From Acidobacteriota bacterium (lineage in GTDB: Bacteria > Acidobacteriota > UBA6911): DNA of 54,193 nt. Each line of letters opens with the position of its first letter. The first letter of the stretch is position 1. This document shows, in pieces, positions 8,720 through 17,700 of the stretch. Made by a program: the position numbers and the translations under genes. The stretch spans positions 1 to 54,193 of the forward strand of contig JAAYAM010000025.1 in NCBI GenBank assembly GCA_012719355.1, written 5' to 3'. The notes under the pieces were generated by a model. It searched no databases. It saw only the letters and a program-made list of their open reading frames with translations, and was not told the DNA's origin.

Positions 8720-9466
8720 GTGAAGAAATTAGTACTGCTGAGGCACGGGGAAAGCGTATGGAACAAGGAGAACCTGTTCACGGGCTGGACCGATGTCGGA
8801 CTCAGCGAAAGGGGGATCCAGGAGGCGACAGAAGCGGGACGTATTCTGCGTACTGAAGGATACACTTTTGATGCAGCGTACACTTCCGTGCTCAAGCGTG
8901 CCATCAAGACACTGTGGCTTGCCCTTGAGGAAATGGACCTGATGTGGATCCCGGTGTACAACAGCTGGCGTTTGAACGAGAGGCACTACGGAGCGCTCCA
9001 GGGACTCAACAAGGTCGAGATGGTCGATAAGTTCGGAGCGGAACAGGTCAAGCTCTGGCGCCGCAGTTACGATGTTCGGCCTCCGTCGCTCGAGCCCGGA
9101 GATGAACGATCGCCCGCAAACGATCGGCGCTATGCGGATCTCGATCCGAAAGAAATCCCGCTTACCGAGTGTCTCAAGGACACGGTAGCCCGAGTGCTTC
9201 CCTACTGGCACCAGACCATCGCCCCCGCAGTGCAGTCGGGACGACGCCTCATTGTGACCGCGCACGGCAACAGCATGCGGGCGCTGGTAAAATATCTAGA
9301 CAGGATGTCGGACGAGGAAATAGTGGGTCTCAACATACCGACGGGCATTCCGCTTGTCTACGAATTCGACGACGATATGACGCCGGTCCGGCACTACTAC
9401 CTGGGCGATCCGGATGCCGTCAGCAAAGCGGTGCAGTCGGTGGCGAACCAGACCCGGAAGAAATAG
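8720..9466 (+). CDS. gpmA: 2,3-bisphosphoglycerate-dependent phosphoglycerate mutase
   Basis: A 248-residue dPGM interconverting 3- and 2-phosphoglycerate in glycolysis. It has the phosphohistidine motif [12 protein letters not shown] at the N-terminus, [14 protein letters not shown], the substrate loop [15 protein letters not shown] and the second His in [16 protein letters not shown]. The frame is open to 8690. However, the GTG at 8720 follows AAAGGAG with six bases of spacing and gives the canonical N-terminus and length (E. coli GpmA has 250 residues), so I use it. Confidence 0.95.
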   Translation: MKKLVLLRHGESVWNKENLFTGWTDVGLSERGIQEATEAGRILRTEGYTFDAAYTSVLKRAIKTLWLALEEMDLMWIPVYNSWRLNERHYGALQGLNKVEMVDKFGAEQVKLWRRSYDVRPPSLEPGDERSPANDRRYADLDPKEIPLTECLKDTVARVLPYWHQTIAPAVQSGRRLIVTAHGNSMRALVKYLDRMSDEEIVGLNIPTGIPLVYEFDDDMTPVRHYYLGDPDAVSKAVQSVANQTRKK

Positions 9467-9475
9467 CCTGGACTG

Positions 9476-9925
9476 CTATCCGCGGTCCGCGCCTGCCGGT
9501 GTCTCACTGAAGAAGTATTTTCGATATCGCTCCGGCAGGCGGGAGGGCCTGCAGCTGCGGTCGGTGACCACATGCGCGGTCTCTCCGGTCGCCAGCAGCC
9601 GGCCGCCGGCCTTGCTTCGTATCTCGTACCGGTAGCGAATGACCCTGTCGGTCGCCTTCGCAACTGCAGTCCGCACGATGATCTCATCCTCAAAACGGGC
9701 GGGGGATTTGTAGCGGCATCCGGCCTCAGCGACCATCAGGTAATGTCCTTCTTCCGCTTCCATGTCCGCGTAACTGAAGCCCTTGTCCCTGCACCAGGCA
9801 ACCCTCCCGACTTCAAACCAGACAAGGTAATTCGCGTGATGCACCACCCCCATCTGATCCGTTTCCGCATAGCGGACCTTCACGACAGTTTCAACATACT
9901 CTCGATCTATCTCTCTCTTGCCCAT
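9476..9925 (-). CDS. Acyl-CoA thioesterase, YbgC/FadM (4HBT) family
   Basis: A 149-residue single hot-dog domain. The catalytic region reads RYAETDQMGVVHHANYLVWFE, where the Asp in ETDQMG corresponds to the active-site Asp of 4-hydroxybenzoyl-CoA thioesterases. YKSPARFEDEIIVRT is the usual second block. Members hydrolyse acyl-CoAs in the cytoplasm; in proteobacteria YbgC sits next to tol-pal, but no tol genes are visible here. It converges with gpmA across a 9-base gap. Confidence 0.85.
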   Translation of the reverse strand: MGKREIDREYVETVVKVRYAETDQMGVVHHANYLVWFEVGRVAWCRDKGFSYADMEAEEGHYLMVAEAGCRYKSPARFEDEIIVRTAVAKATDRVIRYRYEIRSKAGGRLLATGETAHVVTDRSCRPSRLPERYRKYFFSETPAGADRG

Positions 9926-10011
9926 ACCTCACCTGAAGCCCGACATGATATCATCCCGAAGGCCGCCGTGCGACAACTTGCATCAGCGCCCGGGCCACAA
10001 GCACCCGTTTC

Positions 10012-10041
10012 TTGCTTTCGTTTGATATGCGCGACTAGAAT
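10012..10041 (+). promoter_or_regulatory. Sigma70-like promoter for the ferredoxin gene
   Basis: TTGCTT (10012-10017), an 18-base spacer, and TAGAAT (10036-10041; five of six consensus bases). This places transcription start about 12 bases before the ferredoxin ATG, leaving room for the strong AGAGGAG ribosome site. Confidence 0.5.
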
Positions 10042-10059
10042 TGATCAGAGGAGCGAATA

Positions 10060-10320
10060 ATGACATACATAATTACTGAGCCATGCATAAACGTGAAAGA
10101 CACTGCGTGCGTCGATGTGTGTCCCGTCGACTGTATTCATCCCAGGAAAGATGAAGAAGGTTTCGCGGAAGCTGTCCAGCTCTACATCAACCCCGACGAA
10201 TGCATTGATTGCGGAGCCTGTGAGCCCGCTTGTCCGGTCGCTGCAATATTCCCTGAAGAGGAAGTTCCGGAGAAATGGAAAAGCTTCATTCCGGTAAACT
10301 ACGACTACTATAAGAAATAG
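10060..10320 (+). CDS. fdxA: 7Fe-type bacterial ferredoxin ([3Fe-4S][4Fe-4S])
   Basis: An 86-residue electron carrier. Cysteines 9, 17 and 21 (C-x7-C-x3-CP) with Cys58 form the 3Fe or 4Fe site. Cys25, 48, 51 and 54 complete the C-x2-C-x2-C-x3-CP pattern (CIDCGACEPACP). The longer C-x7-C spacing instead of C-x2-C-x2-C points to the Azotobacter FdI/FdxA-like 7Fe type. The C-terminal helix (EKWKSFIPVNYDYYKK) is also seen in that group. Strong Shine-Dalgarno AGAGGAG precedes the ATG. Redox partners are not identifiable here. Confidence 0.88.
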   Translation: MTYIITEPCINVKDTACVDVCPVDCIHPRKDEEGFAEAVQLYINPDECIDCGACEPACPVAAIFPEEEVPEKWKSFIPVNYDYYKK

Positions 10321-10379
10321 CTTGGACCATCCATTCCTCCTTCGTTCACGAGAGCGGCGGATAAGGCTCAGACAGGAAC

Positions 10380-11561
10380 ATGTTCTCTAAGATTGCGTCA
10401 CAGCTTCACGCCGAATCCAACGTCCTTTACAGGTTGCGCGACGAACTCAGACAGCAGGGGCACGCTGTCACGGACCTCATCTCCGGAAATATCAACGAAC
10501 AGGGATTTCTGTTCCCGCAGGACCTCCTAGAGGAGATCCTTGCCCGAAATCTGTCGAAGTGCAGAATCTATAGACCCGACTCCTTTGGCCAGCCTGCTGC
10601 GCGTGAAGCCGTGTCCGCGTATTATCGCGGCCGCGGTCATGACATACCTCCGGAATGCATTCTGATTACTCCTGGAAGCAGCATTTCATACTGGTACTGC
10701 TTCAAGTTGCTGGCCGACGAAGGGGACGAAATCCTCTGTCCCTGCCCGTCGTATCCGCTGTTTGACTACATCGCCCTGCTCAGCGGGGTGAAGCTGATTC
10801 CGTACAGGCTCGATGAGACGAAGGACTGGAGCATTGACATCGATCAGCTCGAGGCGTGCGTCTCGACGAGAACAAGGGCGCTGGTCCTGATTTCTCCTCA
10901 CAATCCCACGGGGCACGTAGCCACGCCCGAGGAAATCACGAAGCTGGTCGATGTCGCACGACGGCATGAACTTGCCATTATCAGCGATGAGGTGTTCAGC
11001 GAATTCCTCCTCCGACAGGACGCACTGCCCCGTCCCGGAACATGCGGGGCGCCTCTGATTTTCACCCTTAACGGTTTTTCGAAGATGTTCGCCCTGCCCG
11101 GAATCAAATTCGGGTGGACCGCAGTCTCTGGGGATTTTGAAAAGGTTCGACGGGCAATGCGGGCACTCGAATTGATCTCCGACACATTTCTCCCGGTCAG
11201 CGAAATCGTGCAGGCTGCTGCGCCGGAGATCTTCCAGCTTGGAGAGGAAGTCGCAAAAGGTTTTGCGGCCAGGATCCGCAAGTGCTGGCATGAAGCGGAT
11301 GCTCTCATGCATGGGTCCCGCATCTTTGCTTATGTCAAACCGGATGGCGGATTCTATGTCACGCTCCGGCTCCAGGGCATTTCCGAAGAACGTGCAGCGG
11401 AGATGGTGCTGGAGAGGAATCATGTCTTGATTCATCCCGGGTATTTCTACGACATGGAGCCGGATCACCTCGTCTTCTGCTTCGTGCAGAAGCCTGAACT
11501 CCTTCATAATGCGGTTTCCGCGCTCATTGCCACACTTGATGAAATGGCTGCCGGCAACTGA
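10380..11561 (+). CDS. PLP-dependent aminotransferase, class I/II
   Basis: A 393-residue fold-type I aminotransferase. PLP contacts visible are the SISYWY segment after ITPGS, the Asn in SPHNPTGHV, Asp-x-Val in ISDEVFSEF, the Schiff-base Lys in NGFSKMFALPG followed by IKFGW, and the substrate-binding Arg region late in the chain. The SKMFALPGIKFGW block resembles aspartate/alanine aminotransferase-like enzymes, but the substrate cannot be set. It lies 59 bases after the ferredoxin gene and 42 bases before the FAH-family gene, probably in one transcript. Confidence 0.88.
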   Translation: MFSKIASQLHAESNVLYRLRDELRQQGHAVTDLISGNINEQGFLFPQDLLEEILARNLSKCRIYRPDSFGQPAAREAVSAYYRGRGHDIPPECILITPGSSISYWYCFKLLADEGDEILCPCPSYPLFDYIALLSGVKLIPYRLDETKDWSIDIDQLEACVSTRTRALVLISPHNPTGHVATPEEITKLVDVARRHELAIISDEVFSEFLLRQDALPRPGTCGAPLIFTLNGFSKMFALPGIKFGWTAVSGDFEKVRRAMRALELISDTFLPVSEIVQAAAPEIFQLGEEVAKGFAARIRKCWHEADALMHGSRIFAYVKPDGGFYVTLRLQGISEERAAEMVLERNHVLIHPGYFYDMEPDHLVFCFVQKPELLHNAVSALIATLDEMAAGN

Positions 11562-11603
11562 ATCAGTGCTTTTCGACAGATAAACAGATAGAAGGAAGAG
11601 AGA

Positions 11604-12353
11604 ATGAAATACGTTCGGTACAGGGACAGTAGAGGAGAGATCACTTACGGAGTGCTGGAGGAAGATACGGTTTGCGAGATCAGCGGAGGGCTGTTCGGCG
11701 CAAGAGAAGAAACGGGCCGCAAAGATGATCTTGGGAGTGTGGAACTGCTCTGCCCGTGCGAGCCGTCCAAAATTCTTGCCATAGGCTGGAACTATAGGAG
11801 TCATCTGAGCGACCGGCCCGCGCCGGAAAATCCCGAGATCTTCGTCGTGCCGGTCTCGGCGCTGCTGGAACCGGAGGGAACGATCAGAATCCCTGACGAC
11901 GCGGAGAATGTCCATTTCGAAGGCGAGCTCGTAATGGTGGTCGGAAAAAAGACACGGGAGATTCAGCCGTCAGAGGCTGAAGAGCATATTTTCGGATTCA
12001 CGTGCGGCAACGACATCAGCGAACGCAACTGGCAGAAGAACGATCTGCAGTGGTGGCGGGCAAAAGGGTGCGATACGTTCGCACCACTCGGCCCTGCCAT
12101 CGTTACCGACTTCAACTGGAAAGAAGGACAGATTCGGACCCGTGTCAACGGTGAAACCGTGCAGTCGGGCCGGTTCGCCGAACTGCTGTTCGATCCGCCC
12201 GCTATCCTCAGCTATGCGAGCCGGTACGTAACGCTCTACCCGGGAGACGTGATCTTCACAGGGACTCCGGGCGTCACCAGGCCCCTGCAGCCCGGGGATT
12301 CTGTTGAAGTGGAGATACCCGGGATCGGCGTGCTGCGCAATCGTGTGGCGTGA
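11604..12353 (+). CDS. Fumarylacetoacetate hydrolase-family protein
   Basis: A 249-residue protein with the FAH C-terminal fold. The metal-binding acids appear in VHFEGELVMVVGK (two Glu) and in FTCGNDISERNWQ (Asp), with LSYASRYVTLYPGDVIFTGTPGV near the end. Such enzymes hydrolyse or decarboxylate beta-diketo acids or cleave acylpyruvates. The N-terminal region (ILAIGWNYRSHLSD) is the usual small lead domain. GAAGGAAGAGAGA before the ATG supplies a ribosome site. Exact reaction is unknown. Confidence 0.85.
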   Translation: MKYVRYRDSRGEITYGVLEEDTVCEISGGLFGAREETGRKDDLGSVELLCPCEPSKILAIGWNYRSHLSDRPAPENPEIFVVPVSALLEPEGTIRIPDDAENVHFEGELVMVVGKKTREIQPSEAEEHIFGFTCGNDISERNWQKNDLQWWRAKGCDTFAPLGPAIVTDFNWKEGQIRTRVNGETVQSGRFAELLFDPPAILSYASRYVTLYPGDVIFTGTPGVTRPLQPGDSVEVEIPGIGVLRNRVA

Positions 12354-12358
12354 ACGGT

Positions 12359-13756
12359 TCAGTCGCCAAACGGCATCGCGGAACCGAGTTTCCGCTTGAT
12401 GCGGTCCTCTATCCAGTGCCCGTCGCTCCATTCCACGGGGTTCACCGGCAACCCGTGCAGAACCGTGCAGAAGTGGAGGTGATCTCCGCCGGCGAGTCCG
12501 GTTTCGCCCGTCTTTCCTATGACATCTCCTCTTGACACTTTCTGCCCTTCCGCAACCGAGATGGAAGAGAGATGTCCGTAGATCGTCGTCAGCCCGAATC
12601 CATGATCAATCAGAACGGCGTTGCCATAGATCCCCAGGAACCCGGCAAAGAGGACAACGCCGTCGTTCGCAGCCGGAATCGGCGCCTGCCTGACCGAGGC
12701 AAGGTCAATGCCCAAATGGGTCTGGTTATCGATGTTGCGCCCCTGGTACTGGTAGTTGCGCCGGTCGGCAAAAGCCGCCATGACCTTGCCGTTCGGCATC
12801 ATCAGGAAGGGCTTGGTCCAGAAAAAGGTTGGGCTCGATTTTCCGGCAAGCGTTTTCACCGTTTCTGCGTTATTCAGACGGACTTCCCTGTTGATAGCGA
12901 GGTAGTTGTCCAGAAGGCTGCCGCGGTCATTCAAATCGGGAGTCTGGGCGAGGATTGCCGGAACCACCTTCGCCATAAAGCTGTCTGACACCGCCATTAC
13001 GTCGGAGCGGAAAGACTTGGGAAAGAATTTGTCGATAAAGGATATTTCGGCTTCATTGCCCGCGGCGTCTGTCGCGGCCAGCTTCACATCGGGCTGCCCC
13101 ATGTCAAAAGGGACGGCAAATATGGCGAAACGGTCCTGCTTCCCTCCGCCCGGAAGCGGGTAACCTCTGAACCACCACGATCCAGCGCGGACGCCATCCC
13201 GGACGGCCGATTCCCCGACACGATATACCACCACCTCGCACCCTCCCTGCGCCACGTAAGTCTGGGTGGAAGTTATCTGCAGGGAAGGAGGTGTGAGCTG
13301 TACCGGAAGGGTGACTTCGTCAAACACCGGATTCGGCGAGCGCAACCAAGTGCCTGCTCTGCCGGCGGTGACCCGGATCGACGCCGTTCCTTCCCTGAGG
13401 CCGGGGAGCACCTCCTTCCCCACCTCGACCACAAGCTCTTCCTTTTCCGTTTTCTCACCCCAGAACGAGAATTGCTGCTCCGGAGTGTAGGTTTTTTCCC
13501 AGAGCAGCGAAGAGTTGTTGCCCTGCAGAAATTCGACCTTGACGTCGGTCAGTCCACGGCCGGGCGCTGAGACCTCGATTCTCACCTGCGCCTTTTTTCC
13601 GATAACAGGCGTTCCGGGTTCAATCCTGATGTCCGGAACGCTCCCGACACGGAAGAATCCCTGAGCCAGGGCGGCCAGGAGAATGAAGATCAAGAGGGAG
13701 AAGAAAACTTTCACTGAACGTCCTGAGCGTCCTGAACTGAAGCGGTCACCAGCCAT
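12359..13756 (-). CDS. Membrane-anchored M23 (LytM) peptidase
   Basis: A 465-residue envelope protein: an N-terminal membrane anchor (VKVFFSLLIFILLAALAQGFF), about 280 residues of extracytoplasmic beta-rich sequence, then a complete M23 domain. Zn ligands are seen in THLGIDLA (HxxxD) and DHLHF (HxH), with the intervening YGNAVLIDHGFGL and IYGHLSSI blocks. All catalytic residues are present, so an active peptidoglycan endopeptidase is likely. The frame is open to 13930. Two nearby ATGs compete: 13771 has AAGGAA directly abutting it, while 13756 has AAGGA five bases upstream, so I prefer 13756. Confidence 0.87.
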   Translation of the reverse strand: MAGDRFSSGRSGRSVKVFFSLLIFILLAALAQGFFRVGSVPDIRIEPGTPVIGKKAQVRIEVSAPGRGLTDVKVEFLQGNNSSLLWEKTYTPEQQFSFWGEKTEKEELVVEVGKEVLPGLREGTASIRVTAGRAGTWLRSPNPVFDEVTLPVQLTPPSLQITSTQTYVAQGGCEVVVYRVGESAVRDGVRAGSWWFRGYPLPGGGKQDRFAIFAVPFDMGQPDVKLAATDAAGNEAEISFIDKFFPKSFRSDVMAVSDSFMAKVVPAILAQTPDLNDRGSLLDNYLAINREVRLNNAETVKTLAGKSSPTFFWTKPFLMMPNGKVMAAFADRRNYQYQGRNIDNQTHLGIDLASVRQAPIPAANDGVVLFAGFLGIYGNAVLIDHGFGLTTIYGHLSSISVAEGQKVSRGDVIGKTGETGLAGGDHLHFCTVLHGLPVNPVEWSDGHWIEDRIKRKLGSAMPFGD

Positions 13757-13871
13757 ATCGATCCTTGCCATTTCCTTTTTTTGGTTGAAGCAAGAGTGTA
13801 TCACCACGGCTGCCTGATGGGTGAGACCAATAGCACACTTTTTGGCCGCTCCGCCTCCCGCGGAAGAATTA

Positions 13872-13901
13872 TTGCTCCAAATCATTGCCTCGATGTACAA
13901 T
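13872..13901 (+). promoter_or_regulatory. Sigma70-like promoter for the lipoprotein gene
   Basis: TTGCTC (13872-13877), an 18-base spacer, and TACAAT (13896-13901; five of six consensus bases), about 55 bases before the lipoprotein ATG, which itself has a strong AGGAGG. Confidence 0.45.
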
Positions 13902-13957
13902 AGCGCGGGCAAGTTAGTGAAAAATCCCATTGCACGATCTGGTACAAGGAGGCTGCG

Positions 13958-14308
13958 ATGAAAAAGCTTTGGACAGCCGCATCTCTCGGCTTATTGCTGC
14001 TGGCCTTTGGTTGTTCCAGTACTCCCCCTGGAACGATCTCAATCAGTGAACTTCAGGAAACCGCAGCATCGAAGCTGGGACAGGATGTAGTTGTGGTTGG
14101 GACCGCCGAGACCAAGACCTCCCTTTCCGCCTTCAGAATGTTCAAGCTCTACAATAAAGGTGACTTTATCTGGGTGACGATCCCGGAATCCGAGGAAGAA
14201 CCGGCGCAGGGGATGAAGTACAGGGTTTCCGGCCCCTTACAGCAGAAAAAATTCGATCTGATCGGCGAAACCTACTACATAGAGGCAACCAGCCTGAGGG
14301 TTGAGTAG
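13958..14308 (+). CDS. Small lipoprotein, OB-fold-like
   Basis: A 116-residue protein with a clear type II signal peptide: MKKLWTAASLGLLLLAFGC, lipobox LAFGC with Cys19. The mature part has an alternating beta pattern (DVVVVGTAE, FRMFKLYNKGDFIWVTIPE, KYRVSG, TYYIEATSL) like small OB-fold proteins. No named family is recognised. AGGAGG seven bases upstream fixes the start. It is divergent from the M23 gene and ends four bases before the convergent nucleosidase gene. Confidence 0.75.
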   Translation: MKKLWTAASLGLLLLAFGCSSTPPGTISISELQETAASKLGQDVVVVGTAETKTSLSAFRMFKLYNKGDFIWVTIPESEEEPAQGMKYRVSGPLQQKKFDLIGETYYIEATSLRVE

Positions 14309-14312
14309 TCAC

Positions 14313-15176
14313 CTAATCGCGGGTAATGGGCGCCCCCGCGGGGCGCCCGGTCTGTTCCGGTATCGCGTTTTCAAGGTATTTCAGCAGAAAGCGGCGCAGG
14401 TTTTCCCTCGCAACGGCCGTGTGCTCTTTCCATTCTTTGTACATTCGCCTCATCCCGGCACTTACAACCTGTACGGCACGCGACGGGATCCCAACCGTTG
14501 GATCGTACGAAAACGGAGCAAGCAGCGCATCCCCGGCCTCGTCACTGATAGCACGCACGCAACTGAGCGGTATTCCCCGTGATGTGGCGACGCGCGCGAG
14601 CGCGGCGGTCTCCATGTCGACGATAGAAGCACCGAACTTCCTGTAAACTGTGGCTTTATGAACGGGGTCGCCAAGGACGTGGGGAGAAGTCAACACCGCG
14701 CCTGTACACGAGGCGACGCCGGCAGAGATCGCCGTCTTCAGCAGGAAATCCGGGTCGGCCAGTCCGTAAACCCCGTCGATCCGGCCGCTTTCCCACTCTG
14801 GACGGTTCGGATCAAACCGGAACGTGAGAGCCTTTTCGACTGCAATTAGACTCCCCAGCTTCAGTTCGGCATCAAGACCCCCTCCGTATCCTACAACCAG
14901 TATCCGGGACGGCTTGATCGACGCCAGGACACGTTCCAGGCTTGACGCGGCACGTTTCGGGCCGATCCCCGTTTTCAGAAACCAGAACTCCCTCTCTCGA
15001 TGTAGTGCATGCCGAAGTCTGATTCCGCCGGCCGGAATCTCTCTCACATCCTGGAAGATATCCAGGGCAGTCTTCAGCTCTTCCTCAAGGGCCGCAGCGA
15101 TCATAAACATGGCGGGGACAGCATAGGGCGACGGCATGGAAGAGTAAAGCCTGAAAGATTTGCCTCTCGATTGCAT
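14313..15176 (-). CDS. Nucleoside phosphorylase/nucleosidase-family protein (MTA/SAH nucleosidase-like)
   Basis: A 287-residue member of the PNP/UDP superfamily. Signatures: MIAAALEEEL at the start of the fold, a Gly-rich block ILVVGYGGGLDAELKLGSLIAV, and the purine/ribose-binding VDMETAALARVA, followed by AISDEAGD with the catalytic Asp. These fit MTA/SAH or futalosine nucleosidases, without deciding between them. The ATG at 15176 has AGGA five bases upstream; without that site I would have chosen one of the internal Met codons nearer the fold. Confidence 0.75.
   Translation of the reverse strand: MQSRGKSFRLYSSMPSPYAVPAMFMIAAALEEELKTALDIFQDVREIPAGGIRLRHALHREREFWFLKTGIGPKRAASSLERVLASIKPSRILVVGYGGGLDAELKLGSLIAVEKALTFRFDPNRPEWESGRIDGVYGLADPDFLLKTAISAGVASCTGAVLTSPHVLGDPVHKATVYRKFGASIVDMETAALARVATSRGIPLSCVRAISDEAGDALLAPFSYDPTVGIPSRAVQVVSAGMRRMYKEWKEHTAVARENLRRFLLKYLENAIPEQTGRPAGAPITRD
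14328..14348. repeat. Perfect GC hairpin at convergent gene ends
   Basis: GGGCGCCCC, a CGC loop, and GGGGCGCCC form a perfect 9-bp stem. It lies 20 bases after the lipoprotein stop and inside the last codons of the convergent nucleosidase gene. There is no U tract on either strand, so it is not a standard intrinsic terminator. It may protect RNA ends or help Rho-type termination. Confidence 0.5.
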
Positions 15177-15194
15177 CCAATTCCTGGGATAAAG

Positions 15195-15224
15195 TTGAAT
15201 GAATTGCGGTCGTTCAGCTATAGT
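15195..15224 (+). promoter_or_regulatory. Sigma70-like promoter for the TPR gene
   Basis: TTGAAT (15195-15200), an 18-base spacer, and TATAGT (15219-15224; five of six consensus bases), 24 bases before the TPR ATG and immediately upstream of the divergent nucleosidase gene. Confidence 0.45.
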
Positions 15225-15248
15225 GGCGCAAGATAGGGCCTGAATGAA

Positions 15249-16217
15249 ATGAAAGTATTAGTAATAGCTGTTTTGGCATTTTTTGTCCGACCTATGGCAG
15301 GGTCCCCGCACAACCCGGAACTGGAAAATGCCGTCAGACTTTATGAGACCGGGGAGTTCAGGAAGGCGCTCGATGTGTTCCTTGAGCTGAAGGGGAAGGC
15401 GCCGGAGAATCCCGAAATAAGGATCTGGACGGGCAAATCATATCTGAAGGTTCACAAGTGGGAGAACGCGGTCAAGGAGTTTGAGAAATCCGTCGCACTG
15501 CAGCCGGCGAATGCCCATAATCACCTCTGGCTCGGGAGGGCCCTCGGGGCACGGGCGGCTCATTCAATCTTCTTCAAGGCTGTCGGCATCGCCCGTAAAG
15601 TCGTGGCCGCCTTTGAAAAAGCGAGGGAGCTTGCGCCGGACAATCTGGACGTAAGATTTGACCTGATTGACTTTTACCTCAACGCACCCGGCTTTATCGG
15701 CGGCGGAAAAGACAAGGCCGAAAAGGAGGCAAAGATCATCTCCGACCTCAATGCCAAACTGGGGTATGCGGCTCGCGCCTCGATCCTGATGAAGGACAAG
15801 AAGTGGGATCAGGCGAAAAAAGAACTGACACAGGCAACTATCGAGTTCCCCCAGGATCCGGACCCGTACAACGATCTGGCCGGTTTCCTTCTGGACCGGG
15901 AGGATTTCAGCGGAGCCATGGATTCCGCCGCGAAGGCGTTGGCTCTTGATAAAGGGTCTAAGCGCGCCAGGCTGCTTCTGGCCGCAGCGCGAATCCGTCT
16001 CAGGACCGCCCTTGATGAGGCAGAGAAATCTCTCAAGGAGCTCGCGGCCGGTTCGCTGACGGACGAGGATCCAGCATTCGAAGAGGTGTACTACTGGCTT
16101 GGGGAATGCTATTTCGCAAAAGGGGATAAGGCAAAGGCGCTCGATGCGTACAAGTCAGCGCTGGACTTTGATCCCTGGCACGAGAAAGCAAAAAAGCAAT
16201 TATCCAAAGTGAAGTAA
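15249..16217 (+). CDS. Exported TPR-repeat protein
   Basis: A 322-residue protein with a signal peptide (MKVLVIAVLAFFVRPMAGSP) followed by several tetratricopeptide repeats: LENAVRLYETGEFRKALDVF, then the W-type repeat KSYLKVHKWENAVKEFEKSV, two degenerate central units around NAPGFIGGGKDKAE, and a clear final repeat GECYFAKGDKAKALDAYKSA. TPRs are scaffolds for protein contacts; the location is probably periplasmic. The TolC-like gene follows by 54 bases in the same direction, so the two may act together in export. Confidence 0.82.
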   Translation: MKVLVIAVLAFFVRPMAGSPHNPELENAVRLYETGEFRKALDVFLELKGKAPENPEIRIWTGKSYLKVHKWENAVKEFEKSVALQPANAHNHLWLGRALGARAAHSIFFKAVGIARKVVAAFEKARELAPDNLDVRFDLIDFYLNAPGFIGGGKDKAEKEAKIISDLNAKLGYAARASILMKDKKWDQAKKELTQATIEFPQDPDPYNDLAGFLLDREDFSGAMDSAAKALALDKGSKRARLLLAAARIRLRTALDEAEKSLKELAAGSLTDEDPAFEEVYYWLGECYFAKGDKAKALDAYKSALDFDPWHEKAKKQLSKVK

Positions 16218-16271
16218 CGCACGGCGCCGGACTCCCGAGTTCTCGTCACAAAATCAAATCGAGGCACCGAA

Positions 16272-17588
16272 ATGAAACTATCGCTTCGCCCTTATGCCCT
16301 CATGATTTCCATATCTCTCGTAGTCGCTGTAGTCCCGAGCGTGTCTGGGGGACAGTCTACCAGCAGGTCCATGACCGTCCAGGAGGCGATCAGGATTGCA
16401 ATGACCCGGGCGCCCGAGGTCCTGATTGCTGAAACACAGGCGGCAAGGGCGAAGGAGGCGGTCCGGGAGACACGGTCCCTGAATCGTCCCCAGGTCTTTA
16501 CCGGCACAGGACTGGCATACAACAACGGCTATCCTTTGAGTATGGAAGGGGCAGCCCCATCGATCTTTCAGCTGGGCGCAAGCCAGGCCATTTTCAGCAA
16601 GAGGAATTCCAACCTGATAAACGAAGCTGAAGAGGCGGGAAAAGCCAGCCGCCTCGGGGCCGAAACGGTGCGAAACGAGCTCGCTTCAAGAACAGCGCTG
16701 GTCTATTACGAGCTCTTCAAATCGCGCAAGATAATAGACATAGCTTCGGAGCGGCTGCAGGCAGCCGAACAGCAACAGAGCCTCACTGAGACGCTGCTCG
16801 AGGGAGGAAGGGTGCTGCCGGTAGAAGTCACAAAGGCCAGGACCGCCGTCTCGTCGACCCGCCAGCAACTACTGATTGCGAAAGAGCAGGCTATGCTCGC
16901 TGAAAGCGAATTGCGTGCCTTGACCGGCATTCCGGATTCTGTCTCGATTGAGACGATCGAACCCCGTATTGAAAGCCCGATTTTCGAGCTTGGGAGTGAT
17001 GCTCTCTACAGACAGGTCCTTGAATCCTCGCCCGAAGTGCTGCAGGCAGAGGCGACCCTGCGTGCAAAGCAATACCACGTTGAGGCCGAAAAAGGGGAAG
17101 CTCATCCGCGCGCGGAGATCATCGGGCAGTACGCCCTGTTCAGCAAGGCCAACAATTACGACGATTTCTTCAACCGCTTTACGCGCAACAACTTCATCAT
17201 AGGACTTTCGCTGCAGGTCCCCATCTTCAACGGGTTCCGCACGAATGCCCGTGTGGCCCAGAGCCGCCAGGAGGCTTCCGAGGCGAGCCACAACCTCGAA
17301 CGGATTAAGGCCAATCTGAAGCTGAGGATTGAAAGAGGATCGAGCGCATTGCGGATTGCCAGGGGCGCGGCCGAACTTGCCCACAGCGACGCGGAGGCGG
17401 CGCGCGAAATGGTGAAGGTGAGCACGACGCTGCTCGAAAGCGGCAGGATAGGTCCCGGAGATCTCGAGGAAGCGCGCGGGCAACTGCACCAGAAAGAGCT
17501 GGCGATCCTCGACGCCGAGCAGCTGCTGTACCAGAGAAAGCTGGAACTCCTCAACGCGACCGGATCCATTACATCGCTGCTTGATTAG
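16272..17588 (+). CDS. TolC-family outer-membrane efflux protein
   Basis: A 438-residue protein with a signal peptide and two OEP halves. Each half has long coiled-coil alpha segments (ETVRNELASRTALVYYELFKS; ALRIARGAAELAHSDAEAA) and membrane beta-strand pieces (FSLQVPIFNGF-like: GLSLQVPIFNGFRTNARV). TolC proteins trimerise into outer-membrane ducts for tripartite pumps or type I secretion. No adaptor or pump gene is adjacent, so its partner lies elsewhere. A GAGG seven bases before ATG supports the start. Confidence 0.88.
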   Translation: MKLSLRPYALMISISLVVAVVPSVSGGQSTSRSMTVQEAIRIAMTRAPEVLIAETQAARAKEAVRETRSLNRPQVFTGTGLAYNNGYPLSMEGAAPSIFQLGASQAIFSKRNSNLINEAEEAGKASRLGAETVRNELASRTALVYYELFKSRKIIDIASERLQAAEQQQSLTETLLEGGRVLPVEVTKARTAVSSTRQQLLIAKEQAMLAESELRALTGIPDSVSIETIEPRIESPIFELGSDALYRQVLESSPEVLQAEATLRAKQYHVEAEKGEAHPRAEIIGQYALFSKANNYDDFFNRFTRNNFIIGLSLQVPIFNGFRTNARVAQSRQEASEASHNLERIKANLKLRIERGSSALRIARGAAELAHSDAEAAREMVKVSTTLLESGRIGPGDLEEARGQLHQKELAILDAEQLLYQRKLELLNATGSITSLLD

Positions 17589-17630
17589 AATGGGTTCGAT
17601 AGGAACGATGAAATAACCAAGTCTCATCGT

Positions 17631-17668
17631 GACGACCGACGTTAGAGGGGATTGATTTTTCGGTCGTC
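17631..17668. repeat. Inverted repeat in convergent intergenic region
   Basis: GACGACCG (17631-17638) and CGGTCGTC (17661-17668) are perfectly complementary around a 22-base AT-rich loop. It lies between the ends of the TolC-like and haem-binding genes, where a bidirectional RNA end would be expected. No clean U tract follows the stem. Confidence 0.35.
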
Positions 17669-17700
17669 CCTGACGGGACTTGCCCTTCGGTGGCTCCGGT

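Noticed and set aside
10686-11915. Long minus-strand frame (409 codons) across the aminotransferase gene
   Set aside because: It is antisense to a well-conserved gene, has no recognisable domains, and reflects GC-rich codon bias.
17590-17620. GGGTTCGAT resembling a tRNA T-arm
   Set aside because: No matching stem, acceptor or anticodon arm around it.
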